Positions 33,406-43,100 of a stretch of 43,813 nucleotides of DNA are shown here, piece by piece. How positions within the stretch are numbered: the first letter of the stretch is position 1; each line of letters opens with the position of its first letter. Source of the DNA: Kiritimatiellia bacterium. Its GTDB lineage: Bacteria; Verrucomicrobiota; Kiritimatiellia; RFP12; UBA1067. A program made the translations under genes and the position numbers. The stretch is from NCBI GenBank assembly GCA_017628025.1, contig JAGBZX010000027.1:1-43813 (forward strand), read 5' to 3'. The notes beneath the pieces were generated by a model, which saw only the letters and a program-made list of their open reading frames with translations, had not been told where the DNA came from and searched no databases.

Positions 33406-34002
33406 TTAAGCTGCCTTCTTGTTATTACGCCGTCTAAGCGCAAAGAGCGCTCCGCCAAGAAGTACTAAAATAGAACTGTTTGGCTCAGGTACAACATAGT
33501 AAGAAGATGGAGCCCAGTATGTGGAATCAACTGGCGCAAGGTTATCCCAATTTGTTATGTGGTTGTCGGCAACAAGATCTCTGTAACTGACACTTTCAGA
33601 TTCCATCATGCCAGTCCAACGACCATCTGTCCAGTTGCCAAGTTCAATAACAAAACTGTAAGAAGCAGAGTTTTCAGCAAGTCCTGCTAGGCTTCCGTAA
33701 TATTCTGCTGGGAGTATGACGCCAGAGGCAGGGTTGGATTCTTGGAAAAATTCGTTGTTTTCGTCTAACCCCCAAAGAGGCAAATAACCATACTCGCCAC
33801 TTTGATTTTCATATCTGACGCGCGCTTTCTCTACTCCAAGTTCAGTAGCGTAGAAAACATTACCATCTTTGTCTTTGCCACTAATACTTTCAATATCTGA
33901 TATCATCCACCACAGCAGTTCTCCGCCTTCATCGGCAAAGGCGTTAAGTGAAGAAATTACTATTGCAGATAATAGCAAAATTTTTTTCATTATTTTCTTC
34001 AT
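33406..34002 (-). CDS. PEP-CTERM sorted secreted protein
   Basis: The C-terminus has the full sorting tag: VPEPNSS, a hydrophobic helix (ILVLLGGALFAL) and a basic RRRNNKK tail, recognised and cut by an exosortase. The start was set at the ATG at 34002, 1 base after the upstream stop, giving a signal peptide KKIMKKILLLSAIVISSLNAFA; the longer frame would place a non-signal stretch in front. The mature part (about 150 aa, rich in Trp, Tyr, Glu and Ser) matches no family I know. No exosortase gene is in the window. It is fourth in the five-gene surface operon. Confidence 0.88.
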   Translation of the reverse strand: MKKIMKKILLLSAIVISSLNAFADEGGELLWWMISDIESISGKDKDGNVFYATELGVEKARVRYENQSGEYGYLPLWGLDENNEFFQESNPASGVILPAEYYGSLAGLAENSASYSFVIELGNWTDGRWTGMMESESVSYRDLVADNHITNWDNLAPVDSTYWAPSSYYVVPEPNSSILVLLGGALFALRRRNNKKAA

Positions 34003-34003
34003 G

Positions 34004-37000
34004 CTATTCTTCAATCTCCGGAACAGGTAAAGAAATTTCAAATGCCTCGCCGCGTCTCATATACCAAAAACCAGTGCCAGCAGGTACTGTTGTGTCGTCT
34101 TTCCAAACGCCTCTTACAAATCTTCCCCAAGAGCGGCCATTCCATGTAAGATTAAGAGGAACATCTTTTTCGTTAGGTATGCGAATAACATCGCCCTTAT
34201 TGCCTGCAATTGGATTGTCTTGCCAGTTGTAGTCATTTACTTTTACTGCCTGCATATTGGGATTAGGCACTAGTGTGCAAACCATTGATTCTTCATCAGT
34301 AGTGCCTAAAATTGTTAGCGACACGGGATTCGTCGAATATTGACCAATAAGGAAAAACGGCTTTGCTAAAGGATCTTTGCGCTCAACCCATACAGCCATA
34401 TTGCGCTCAAGGCGATGCTCTACAGCAGGAACTGCCTGTTGTATAGCATCGCGAGTTACAGTTATTGCAGAGTCCCACTTTTTGCCATGTTTATCCCAAT
34501 TCCATTTTTGATAAATATGACCTTTGTTGGCAACTTGTACAGAATCTTCATGATCTAAATGTTTAGTATGCAAATATTTTGATACGGTGATTGGTTGCGA
34601 TGCGGTAGCAGGATCGTCACCCAATTGCACCCACGGTACGGCAGTAAGCGTATTTGTAAGCGAGCTTGGTATCTCGAGGACGCCAACGATGTTTGTCGAA
34701 GGGATTTCGTTGGTGATTGCATACTCTCCATCAGGAATAATTAATGTTGAAATTCTATAGAAGCCGCTAGCACCTACGGATTTTCCTTCTTCATCTAAAA
34801 GTGGAATAGAGAACGAGGGTGTTTTAACTGCCTGGCCAATGCGCTGCCAACCAGTAGAGTCATATTTGCGGATATCATACCATACGTCATAGCCTGTACT
34901 TAATGGAGGGGTCTTTTCGCTATCTTGAAGGGAGATATTAACACTTAAGCCATCCGAGCCTTCGTCTGCCATGCTCATTAATAATTGATTTTTATCAGTG
35001 CCTGTTACGATATTTTCCCATTTACGTAGACCATTTGCTTCGTAAGAATCTAGATTTTGGTTTATTTCCTCTTTGACAAAACCTTCTGCACGGTTGTATC
35101 CTAAGGCTGTTAATAAAGAATCTACAACATTGATTGGCAAGCGACTTAAATCCGCGCGTTGGGTAGCCTTGAATTCGGCCTCAGGGAAGCGAAAGTTCGC
35201 TTCATGAACAGCATTTGTTGTAATTCGACCTGATTTTTGGGTTGTTGTAATGTGAAGTAATTTAATTAGCCCATATGGCTCGGCGTCCCACTTAAAAACG
35301 TCTTCATTGCCAAAACTATTTATTGAACTATTGACATCAAGGGGCGCTATATCTGATTGTTCGTGTGTGTCAAAAAGTGATACAAAAGGATTTAATGCTC
35401 TAATATTGCCACTTTCATCTTGAATAGCAGGGGCGGCAAGTACCTGCACGCGGTAATTAGTATTTGTGTATTGCTCAAATTTCCAATCGCCAGTTGAATA
35501 TGAGATATCTCCAATATCGTAAGAACCATCTTCTTTTAAAGTGACTTCTCGAATTTCTGATGCTGCATTTTCTACAGGGGTAAGCGTAAGATCGGTAGCT
35601 AGTTGACCATCTGCGGTGGCGGCATCCCAAACCTTGATAGCAACCATATAGGGATGTTCTGTGCAATAGTTGCCGATGACAACGCAGTTTGACGCTACCC
35701 ATTCTGGTTTTGGTAATTCGTGATAAGAGCCACCTTGAAGAGAAAATGCATTTTTATAAGTAGAATCTCTAGCGCCTGTTACGGTGCCGGTCTTATTAGT
35801 AGAGCTGTCAGTTATTGTGACTCTAGCTGTGTCATTGCTAATGTGGAAGTCGCACTTGAGATTGAAACCTTTTAAATCTAAAAAAAGCTCAATATTTTCT
35901 GGTACAACTGCTGGTTGTGTCATCTTGTAGTCTTCATTAAGCTCCATATAAATAGGAGTTTCGCCGCTTTCTATAAGTTGGGCAACTTTTAAACCGTCCT
36001 TTGGAAGCTCATGAACAACATGCTTTGACCAGACAAGCGCATTGCCATCGATTTTACCGCGGTATTCATTGTCGCCATTCCAAAAGAACTGGCGAGCTTC
36101 TTCTTGGTCTCCGTCAAAATATTCCCACAAGCCGCCGAAACGCGTTTGTTGAGGTTCCTCCGAATTATCAGCTGGATATCGCACGCCGACCCAACCAGTA
36201 AAGCGTTGACCATCGTAAGTAAAGCCTTCAGGGTTGCTCTCATGGTAATTGACAAGTTTCAAGCGGTTAGCATAAGCGTTTTCTAGTAAATATGTTGATA
36301 CGTCATCTGGAATTTTAGAATTGTTGCTAGCTCTACTAAAATTATTGGAAATTACAGCCGTTCCAGTAATGTGTAGGACTGGCCCAGAATTGCCGAGATA
36401 AATGCCGCCACCGTTAAAGCCTGCGCCGCAAGTGTTGTTTGTAATGTAACCACCAGAAATATAGATATCGCCTCTTGAACTAATGCCGTAGTGGTCGGTA
36501 TTATCAACACGAGTTCCGTCAGTATGAATCGCGCCGCCCGCACCCTTGGCCACGCACCCAGCTATCGTGCCACCGGTCATAATTACAGTGCCGAAATCGC
36601 AACATATCGCGCCGCCTTTACCAGGAGAGGAGTTGTTGGTGCAATTGAGAATTGCAGCGCCGGAATTGATTCTTAATACTCCGCCTTCTTTAATATGAAT
36701 AACAGCGTTTTCATTTCTGGTGCTTGAAGCTAATGTTGCTTCTTTGATTGTTGCGCCATCATTTAGTACCATGCGCGCAATGTTCGTTGTTGAGCCGCTA
36801 ATCGTTCGTGGCATAAGTAAAAACACGTCTTCAATTTGGCTCATTTGCTGGCAATCATACGTAACATTAGTCATAGTTAATGTTCCGCCAGGGTGAATCT
36901 TTACACCATATGTGTAGCCGCGATTAGTTATTGTATATTTAGTTCCGTCTTTACTTTTGACAGTGATTTTTTTTCGAATTTCCACATCAGAGTTAACTCG

Positions 37001-37171
37001 AATATTTGCCTCGAGTTGGAGAATGTCGCCGTCTTTAGCGTAGTTTACTGCATAAGTAAATCGGTTTTTATTTGTTCCGCTTGACCAACTTTTAATTATC
37101 CATGTCTCTGCCAGAAGATCGTTAGCAATTGATAATACAGCGAAAAAGGCTAAATACTTTAAAATATTCAT
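34004..37171 (-). CDS. Large secreted parallel beta-helix protein
   Basis: 1055 aa from the ATG at 37171, which overlaps the previous stop (ATGA) and follows AAGGAGACGAG. A longer in-frame start would add MRRRRE before a good signal peptide (ILKYLAFFAVLSIANDLLA). Residues about 25-300 are a right-handed beta-helix with GGAI, GGAIHTDG and GGGIYLGNSG repeats typical of polymorphic surface proteins and pectate-lyase-like folds. The rest is beta-rich, ending in a module with GRFVRGVWKDDTTVPAGTGF then WYMRRGE. No catalytic motif is seen. Adhesin or glycan binding is the simplest guess. Confidence 0.82.
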   Translation of the reverse strand: MNILKYLAFFAVLSIANDLLAETWIIKSWSSGTNKNRFTYAVNYAKDGDILQLEANIRVNSDVEIRKKITVKSKDGTKYTITNRGYTYGVKIHPGGTLTMTNVTYDCQQMSQIEDVFLLMPRTISGSTTNIARMVLNDGATIKEATLASSTRNENAVIHIKEGGVLRINSGAAILNCTNNSSPGKGGAICCDFGTVIMTGGTIAGCVAKGAGGAIHTDGTRVDNTDHYGISSRGDIYISGGYITNNTCGAGFNGGGIYLGNSGPVLHITGTAVISNNFSRASNNSKIPDDVSTYLLENAYANRLKLVNYHESNPEGFTYDGQRFTGWVGVRYPADNSEEPQQTRFGGLWEYFDGDQEEARQFFWNGDNEYRGKIDGNALVWSKHVVHELPKDGLKVAQLIESGETPIYMELNEDYKMTQPAVVPENIELFLDLKGFNLKCDFHISNDTARVTITDSSTNKTGTVTGARDSTYKNAFSLQGGSYHELPKPEWVASNCVVIGNYCTEHPYMVAIKVWDAATADGQLATDLTLTPVENAASEIREVTLKEDGSYDIGDISYSTGDWKFEQYTNTNYRVQVLAAPAIQDESGNIRALNPFVSLFDTHEQSDIAPLDVNSSINSFGNEDVFKWDAEPYGLIKLLHITTTQKSGRITTNAVHEANFRFPEAEFKATQRADLSRLPINVVDSLLTALGYNRAEGFVKEEINQNLDSYEANGLRKWENIVTGTDKNQLLMSMADEGSDGLSVNISLQDSEKTPPLSTGYDVWYDIRKYDSTGWQRIGQAVKTPSFSIPLLDEEGKSVGASGFYRISTLIIPDGEYAITNEIPSTNIVGVLEIPSSLTNTLTAVPWVQLGDDPATASQPITVSKYLHTKHLDHEDSVQVANKGHIYQKWNWDKHGKKWDSAITVTRDAIQQAVPAVEHRLERNMAVWVERKDPLAKPFFLIGQYSTNPVSLTILGTTDEESMVCTLVPNPNMQAVKVNDYNWQDNPIAGNKGDVIRIPNEKDVPLNLTWNGRSWGRFVRGVWKDDTTVPAGTGFWYMRRGEAFEISLPVPEIEE

Positions 37172-39264
37172 CTCTCGTCTCCTTCGCATGCTAAGGCTCT
37201 ATAGTGAATTTTTTTGCCTTTTAGGTTTATACCATCAGCGGCAGAGTCCCAAGTGACGCGGTGGTCGCCAGAGCGATGTAAGTCGTGGCGATCTCCAAGG
37301 CGTTGAACTAGACTAACATTAGAATTCAAACGAAATGTTTTTAGTTGGATAGTGTTAGTTACGCCATTTTCTTCGTAACTTGCTAAAAATATTAATCTGT
37401 AATGAACGGCGTTTGTTTCTGCTACAGAGTAATCTATGTCTACAAGATTGTTCCACGGATATCGTTGTTGAGCTTTGTAAATTTGTGTTATTACTGGTTG
37501 GAAAATAGGTGTGATTACAATATTTGTTGTAACAGTAAATGAAAAAACATGTTTTTGGGCAGAGTTGGTAACTGTGTGATTATTGATTATCCAGCCGTTT
37601 AAATAGTGGGCACTTTCAGGAATGGCATGAACGGTAACAACAGAGTTAGAAATGTAGTTATCACCATATACGGTAATGCCAGAAACTTTGCCACCGGTGA
37701 AATTACCAAGACGAACCTCAAATATACCTGGAGGAAGTTCTGTATTTAAGTCTACTAGCGGCTCTATTGTCGCCGCTCCAATTGTGTTGTGCTGTACCCC
37801 ATTTTCATCAGGCAAGCGACTTGAACCATCGAATGTTACAGTTACAAGCATATTGACACTAGGGGTCAGAACATGAGGACCCAAGGGTATTATTTCTTCA
37901 CCTTTTTTATAACCCATTAGAGGAGTAGCATTCTCTGAAGGAGGATTAGCGAGAAATGCAGAATAATCAAAATAAGTGTCGACGGCAAGAGTGAAGGCGT
38001 AATGGTTTGTTTCAATAGAAGTCATTTCTGGAGCTAATCGCCAAGGTAAGGCTTCAGATTCTTTAAGTACTTTCGGATGGGAGAAATTAGAAGAATAATG
38101 AATGTCGTTTACTACATGATTGCCGCCTGCTGCGACAATGCCGTTTTCTGTGTAGCCAGCAAAGAGATTTTCGATTTTCACTGTGATGTTTGTCGCGTCA
38201 ATGCGGTCCATACCAGCGGTAGCGTCAATAGCAGTGTTGGCTAGGTGGCAGAAGTGGGCATCAGTTGAGCCTTCGTAGCGTCCCAACGAAACGCTATTAA
38301 CAAATTCTCCCGTATCGTAACCATTGTGGGCGAGGATAGAATTTGCGATATAAACGTTTCCTGCTCCACCAGCATTGCCGATAGCACCGCCAGCAGTTGT
38401 TCCGTGTTCTTTTGAAGTTGTTATGTTGCCAGTAAAGGTGGAGTTTAAGATATAAAGATTGCCGCCTTTGCAGTTGTTGATACCGCCGCCAATTTCGGTG
38501 GAGGCGTTATTTGCTACAATGCAATTGTTAAGACACATTAGTCCTTGGTTTTCCGCGGCACCTCCGCCATGAGCGGGACCTAAAGATTCGTTTTCTGTAA
38601 GCGAACAGCGATCCATAATAACCGTCCCGCTTTTATTATTTGAAGAAGAGGCGGAGTTTGCAAAATTAAGGATACCACCGCCATACCAATTGGCATTTCG
38701 AACAATATTGCAGTCAACAAGAACTGATGTAGCGCCTGGTTGATTTAAAAGCGCTGTTCCTGTGCGAGTAATATCAACTTCGTACATTACAAGGTGACCT
38801 TTGTTGTCAATTCCGCCAGTAGAGGTGCTGTCACCATCGACAATTTGTTTGCCCTCAAAACCACCCATTAAAGTTAGATTAGAAATAACAACATAAGCGT
38901 CAGCGGCGATGTTAAAAAGCTTGTAATTGCTGTATTCATCTTCGCTAGGCTCTATGATCATATCAAGAGTGTCGTTGTTGTTGCTGCTACCAAGTGTTAC
39001 ACGCCCAGATTCTGGCAAGAATGGCTTTTCTACTTGAATTATTTTCCTTTTGCCATTATCTGTGCCGTTAGCATGTAAATAGGCGTTGTTTTGAAGGGTG
39101 ATTGTCTTTGTGACTATCACTTTAGATACAGTATCATCTTCTAACGCCTGGCATAACTCGTCGTATGTTGATACTCTTACAGTTCTGTCTATTGGATCAA
39201 GTTCCTGCGCAAAGGCAAGAATTAATGAGAAGAAGCAGGAGGCTAGAAATATAATGTTTTTCAT
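37168..39264 (-). CDS. Secreted beta-helix surface protein
   Basis: 698 aa with a signal peptide (1-19, FLASCFFSLILAFAQ). Repeating Gly/Asn-rich rungs at about 170-330 (WYGGGILNFANS, HGGGAAENQG, IGGGINNCKGGN, AGGAIGNAGGAGN) define a parallel beta-helix like chlamydial Pmp or autotransporter passengers. Toward the C-terminus are a repeat domain with LNGWIINNHTVTN and a module beginning RYPWNNLVDIDYSV and ending in GDHRVTWDSAADG. No autotransporter barrel or PEP-CTERM tag is present. Second gene of the operon, 10 bases after the first. Confidence 0.82.
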   Translation of the reverse strand: MKNIIFLASCFFSLILAFAQELDPIDRTVRVSTYDELCQALEDDTVSKVIVTKTITLQNNAYLHANGTDNGKRKIIQVEKPFLPESGRVTLGSSNNNDTLDMIIEPSEDEYSNYKLFNIAADAYVVISNLTLMGGFEGKQIVDGDSTSTGGIDNKGHLVMYEVDITRTGTALLNQPGATSVLVDCNIVRNANWYGGGILNFANSASSSNNKSGTVIMDRCSLTENESLGPAHGGGAAENQGLMCLNNCIVANNASTEIGGGINNCKGGNLYILNSTFTGNITTSKEHGTTAGGAIGNAGGAGNVYIANSILAHNGYDTGEFVNSVSLGRYEGSTDAHFCHLANTAIDATAGMDRIDATNITVKIENLFAGYTENGIVAAGGNHVVNDIHYSSNFSHPKVLKESEALPWRLAPEMTSIETNHYAFTLAVDTYFDYSAFLANPPSENATPLMGYKKGEEIIPLGPHVLTPSVNMLVTVTFDGSSRLPDENGVQHNTIGAATIEPLVDLNTELPPGIFEVRLGNFTGGKVSGITVYGDNYISNSVVTVHAIPESAHYLNGWIINNHTVTNSAQKHVFSFTVTTNIVITPIFQPVITQIYKAQQRYPWNNLVDIDYSVAETNAVHYRLIFLASYEENGVTNTIQLKTFRLNSNVSLVQRLGDRHDLHRSGDHRVTWDSAADGINLKGKKIHYRALACEGDER

Positions 39265-39274
39265 AACTATACTC

Positions 39275-40021
39275 TTATTTGTTGCTTCTGATTACCTTGA
39301 AAAACCCGCTATTACCTTTTTTGCGTGTTACTAGTGTAATGTCTTCACTGTCTCCGAGAGTTTCGACGGCTGCGTCTGCAGAGTCTGAAGCAGAGACGCT
39401 TTGCCCAGAATTAACACGCATAAAGCCTTTTAGGTTTTCAACTGTTAAAAATGCATTCTCACCATCTATGCGAAGCGCTTTAATGCGTGGCTGTGCGCAA
39501 TCGGCAGGCGCGGCAGAAGGAGATGCTGTAATTGAGGTGTCTTCCAAAGTTGTTGAGTTGTTGGTCGAAGAGCGTTTTAGCGCAAGGTTAGCAGTTGCTG
39601 CGCCATATGCGTTTATCACGGCAAGCTTGCCGTTTGTTGTGCCATAAGGACGAGTGGAGTTTTGAGATGCTATTCGCGTATCAAGAAGGTAGACAGCGTA
39701 TTTGCCGCTCGAAAGTTCGTCAGCTTCTGATGCGGGAATTTGAAAAAGAACTAAAGGGCAACGGCCGTCTTTAGCGATAGGAGCGATAAGGATAATACGG
39801 TCATTTTTGTCGATACATTCACCATCGGCAGAAAAGCCTTCAAATACTCCGTCAGTGGACCAAACAAGCGCATAACATTCTCCGTCCAAAACTATTGAGC
39901 CGTCTGCGTAACAATCAGGACCGCGCGTATAGAAAGAAAGGCGAGCATCTTCAACACTATTTGCGAAAGCAAAAGCGAGGAAGTTTATACAAAACCAACT
40001 AAATAACGCGTTTTTAATCAT
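39275..40021 (-). CDS. Secreted protein, first gene of the surface operon
   Basis: The start was set at the ATG at 40021 (MIKNALFSWFCINFLAFAFA, a signal peptide). The longer frame to 40039 would begin inside the -10 element. The mature part (about 225 aa) has a beta-rich N-terminal half containing ARLSFYTRGPDCYADGS and a C-terminal GNSGFFKVIRSNK, an ending seen in other secreted PVC proteins (recalled, not searched). A Ser/Thr/Ala-rich linker lies at about 150-175. Function unknown. A near-consensus promoter directs a predicted leaderless transcript. Confidence 0.78.
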   Translation of the reverse strand: MIKNALFSWFCINFLAFAFANSVEDARLSFYTRGPDCYADGSIVLDGECYALVWSTDGVFEGFSADGECIDKNDRIILIAPIAKDGRCPLVLFQIPASEADELSSGKYAVYLLDTRIASQNSTRPYGTTNGKLAVINAYGAATANLALKRSSTNNSTTLEDTSITASPSAAPADCAQPRIKALRIDGENAFLTVENLKGFMRVNSGQSVSASDSADAAVETLGDSEDITLVTRKKGNSGFFKVIRSNK

Positions 40022-40029
40022 AATTTTAT

Positions 40030-40058
40030 AGTATATCATTTGGCATCAAAAAAGTCAA
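40030..40058 (-). promoter_or_regulatory. Strong promoter of the surface operon, predicted leaderless
   Basis: On the minus strand TTGACT (40058-40053), a 17-base spacer, then TATACT (40035-40030) preceded by TGA. The ATG at 40021 is only 8 bases downstream of the -10, and no Shine-Dalgarno site is present. It is the best -35/-10 pair in the window. Confidence 0.8.
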
Positions 40059-40183
40059 TGTTCTCGTCGATTTGGGACAAAAAAACATATTTTTGCCATA
40101 ATTTACTGCTTGACTTTTAATAGGGACAATTGATAACATTTAAACATCATCAGTTTAGGTTGTTGTAATATTAGGGTAATAAT

Positions 40184-43100
40184 ATGAAAAAAATTTCTTT
40201 TGCGATGGTCGCACTTTTGTTTGGTATTCGAGCTTTGTTTGCAGAAAGTGCTTATCCTGGCTATACGCTTTTGCAATGGGTAGAAGCTAATCGTAATCAG
40301 TATGTTGATACTGGGATAAAACCGCAATCGGGATTAACGATAACTGCTGATATGCGTCTTTTGGCTAACGATCAGCCAAGGATGGCAATATTCGGTGGTT
40401 CTAACAATGATTCCGCTAGTTCTACTACAGTTGGTGTGTCAAATCCTATTGGTATTTCTACTAGACTTTCAAGTGATAACAAAAAAGACGTTGACGATTG
40501 GTCTTTTATACGTCTTCATGGTCGAACGTATTCCTCAAATAACACGACTGCAAGAGGAACTATTTCTTGGGCTAAGCACCGTCATATTGGACAACGTGCA
40601 ACTTGGAAGTTAGATAAGGGTATATTCTCGTTTAATGGATACAAGCCGGATTTTGATGCTTATACAGATAAAAAACTTTCTGCTACAAATAATATTTATG
40701 TCTGTGCGATGGGAGGGCCCAAAGGTGCTTCATCAAGTTTTTCTCCTGCAGCGATGATTCTTTATTCGTTTCAGATTAAAAACTCATCTACCGTTTTAGT
40801 AAATTTAATACCGGCAATTCGTGATTCCGACGGGGCTATAGGTCTATTGGATACTGTAAAAGTGAAATTTCATGAGAATCTTGGACCTAAGCCTTTTATA
40901 GCAGGCCCACGAGTAATTTCTACTTACCCAACTTTAGAGCGCGTTTATAGTGGCTTTCGATCCGAACTTACTGTTTCTGGTTATACCGGAGGGGAGGCTG
41001 TACAATCTGGGCTTCCTGTCTTAGTTAGAATATCGCCAGATAAAATACCTGGCTTTAGTTATAGCTCTTGTCTTGAAGGTGGTGCTGATGTTTTCTTTGC
41101 TACAGATAAAGAAGGGCAGAGTCGTCTAGCGTGTGATATTGATACGTGGAATACTTCTGGTGAGTCGCTTGCGTGGGTGAAGCTTCCAGAGGTAACAGGA
41201 ACAGATACAAAGTTTTATATGTTTTGGGGAATAGGCGAAGAAGCTAAAAGACCATCTTCAACTGAGGTGTGGTCAGAATATATCGGTGTATGGCACATGA
41301 ATGAGTGCGATCCAGTTATGGGTGTAAGGGATGAAACAGGGCATGGCTTTAATGCAACAAACTCAACGACTAATGTTTCAACTCCAACCGAATCTCCTTT
41401 TAGTACAGGACTTAATCTTTCGCACGGTCTCTATGCGCCTAACTATGAGGCAGTTTCAACTTCATCTACAAATACAGTGCCAGATGTTTTTTCGGTATCT
41501 TTCTGGTTTAAAAAACCTGATGGTGTAGGTGCTGGCGAATACCATGATATTTTGAGAAAGTATGCTACTGTTAATAGCAAGTATAGAATAGGATACTGCA
41601 TTCAGGTCGTAAATGGTTCTACTGTTAATTTTACAGACTATGTTGCAAATGCGAAAAACGGTGGCGCCTCTGGGAAAAGCCCTGCAAATACTTCTGGTCC
41701 TGATTTTTCTCAGAATTGGTTGCATCATGTGTTTGTGACAACAGGCACAAATCATACTTCTTTTGTTAATGGTGTGCAAAAGGTTAAAAACGCTTGTGAC
41801 TCTAAGACTGACGCGGCGGGTAAATACAATTCATCATTAAGGTTTGGATTAGCATCAACGTCGATTTCGATGGACGAAGTGAGAATTACTCGCGTTCCAC
41901 GCAGTGCTTCATGGGTTAAGGCAGAGTATGAAACGATGACTAATCCTGATTTCGTTGTAGCGGCAAGTGCCGAATCGCTTCAGGCAGCAGTCCTTATTTC
42001 AGGTACGCCCTTAGAGTATGCTGAAGATGCAGTTCAGTATGGAACTGATGTTGATGTTTCTATTGGTGTTGCTAAAACATACTCAGCACCTACTATTCAT
42101 GAAATAGCTCCTTCGTATAGAGCCGTGTGCGAAGGTTGGACGCTTGCTCATTATGATACAGATTTAGGTTTTGTTACTACTAGAACATCTAAAGAGCCTA
42201 TTACAGGAGAGAATGCTACGACTTGTATATTATCCCCAACAGGATATGATTCGCTTACATGGCTTTGGCGAGAAGAGTATTTAATCGATGTTTTGCCTCA
42301 GACAGATGGGACTGGTTTAATTCATGGCGCTGGTTGGACTACAAAAAATGAAGAAGTTACTATTACGGCCGAACCGCTTGAGGGATATTATTTCTACAGT
42401 TGGGTTGGCGACACTGAAGGAAATGATATCTTTTCTCCTAGTATAACGTTGACGGCTGATTCAAGTAAAAAACTTCGTGCAATTTTCCGTCCTACAACAG
42501 ATTTTGTTTTCGAGTGCAACGAATCTGGCACAGTTAACTTTTTTGATGAGTCAAATTGGGCAAATGGCAATGTTCCTAATTCAGATGGTTCCTCAGCAGT
42601 GATTCTGCGCCGTCCACCAGCGGGAGTAGATGTTGTTTTAACGGCAGATGCTCCTCTTAATATTGCTTTACTTGATGTTTGTTATGGAACAGGAGAAGGG
42701 TCAATTACACTTGATTTTGCTTGTGGGCTAGAAATGAATCGAGTTGTAGGAGATGTAATATTAAGAGATGGCGCAGTATTGTCTCATGCGCGTCATTCTG
42801 ATACTGCAAACTCAAAAACTTATGCACTAAATCTTGAAGTTGGTGGTAATATGACTATTGAAGATGGTGCTTCGGTAGATGCCACAGCTAAGGGTTATTA
42901 TTTTAAAAAAGGTCCCATGCCATGTGACGGTTCCAATTATCAAGGCGCTGGACACGGTGGAACTTCACAAGGCGGGTATAATACTGATACATATAGAGTT
43001 TCTGCAAATAAGTGTTATGGTTCTATTCGCCGTCCAGATCAACCAGGCGGTGGTGGCGGCACAACTAATGGCACAAAAAATTACGGTGGCGGCGTTATCC

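Noticed and set aside
33948-34232. Frames antisense to the beta-helix and PEP-CTERM genes
   Set aside because: Shadow frames opposite strongly supported genes, with no promoter or ribosome site.
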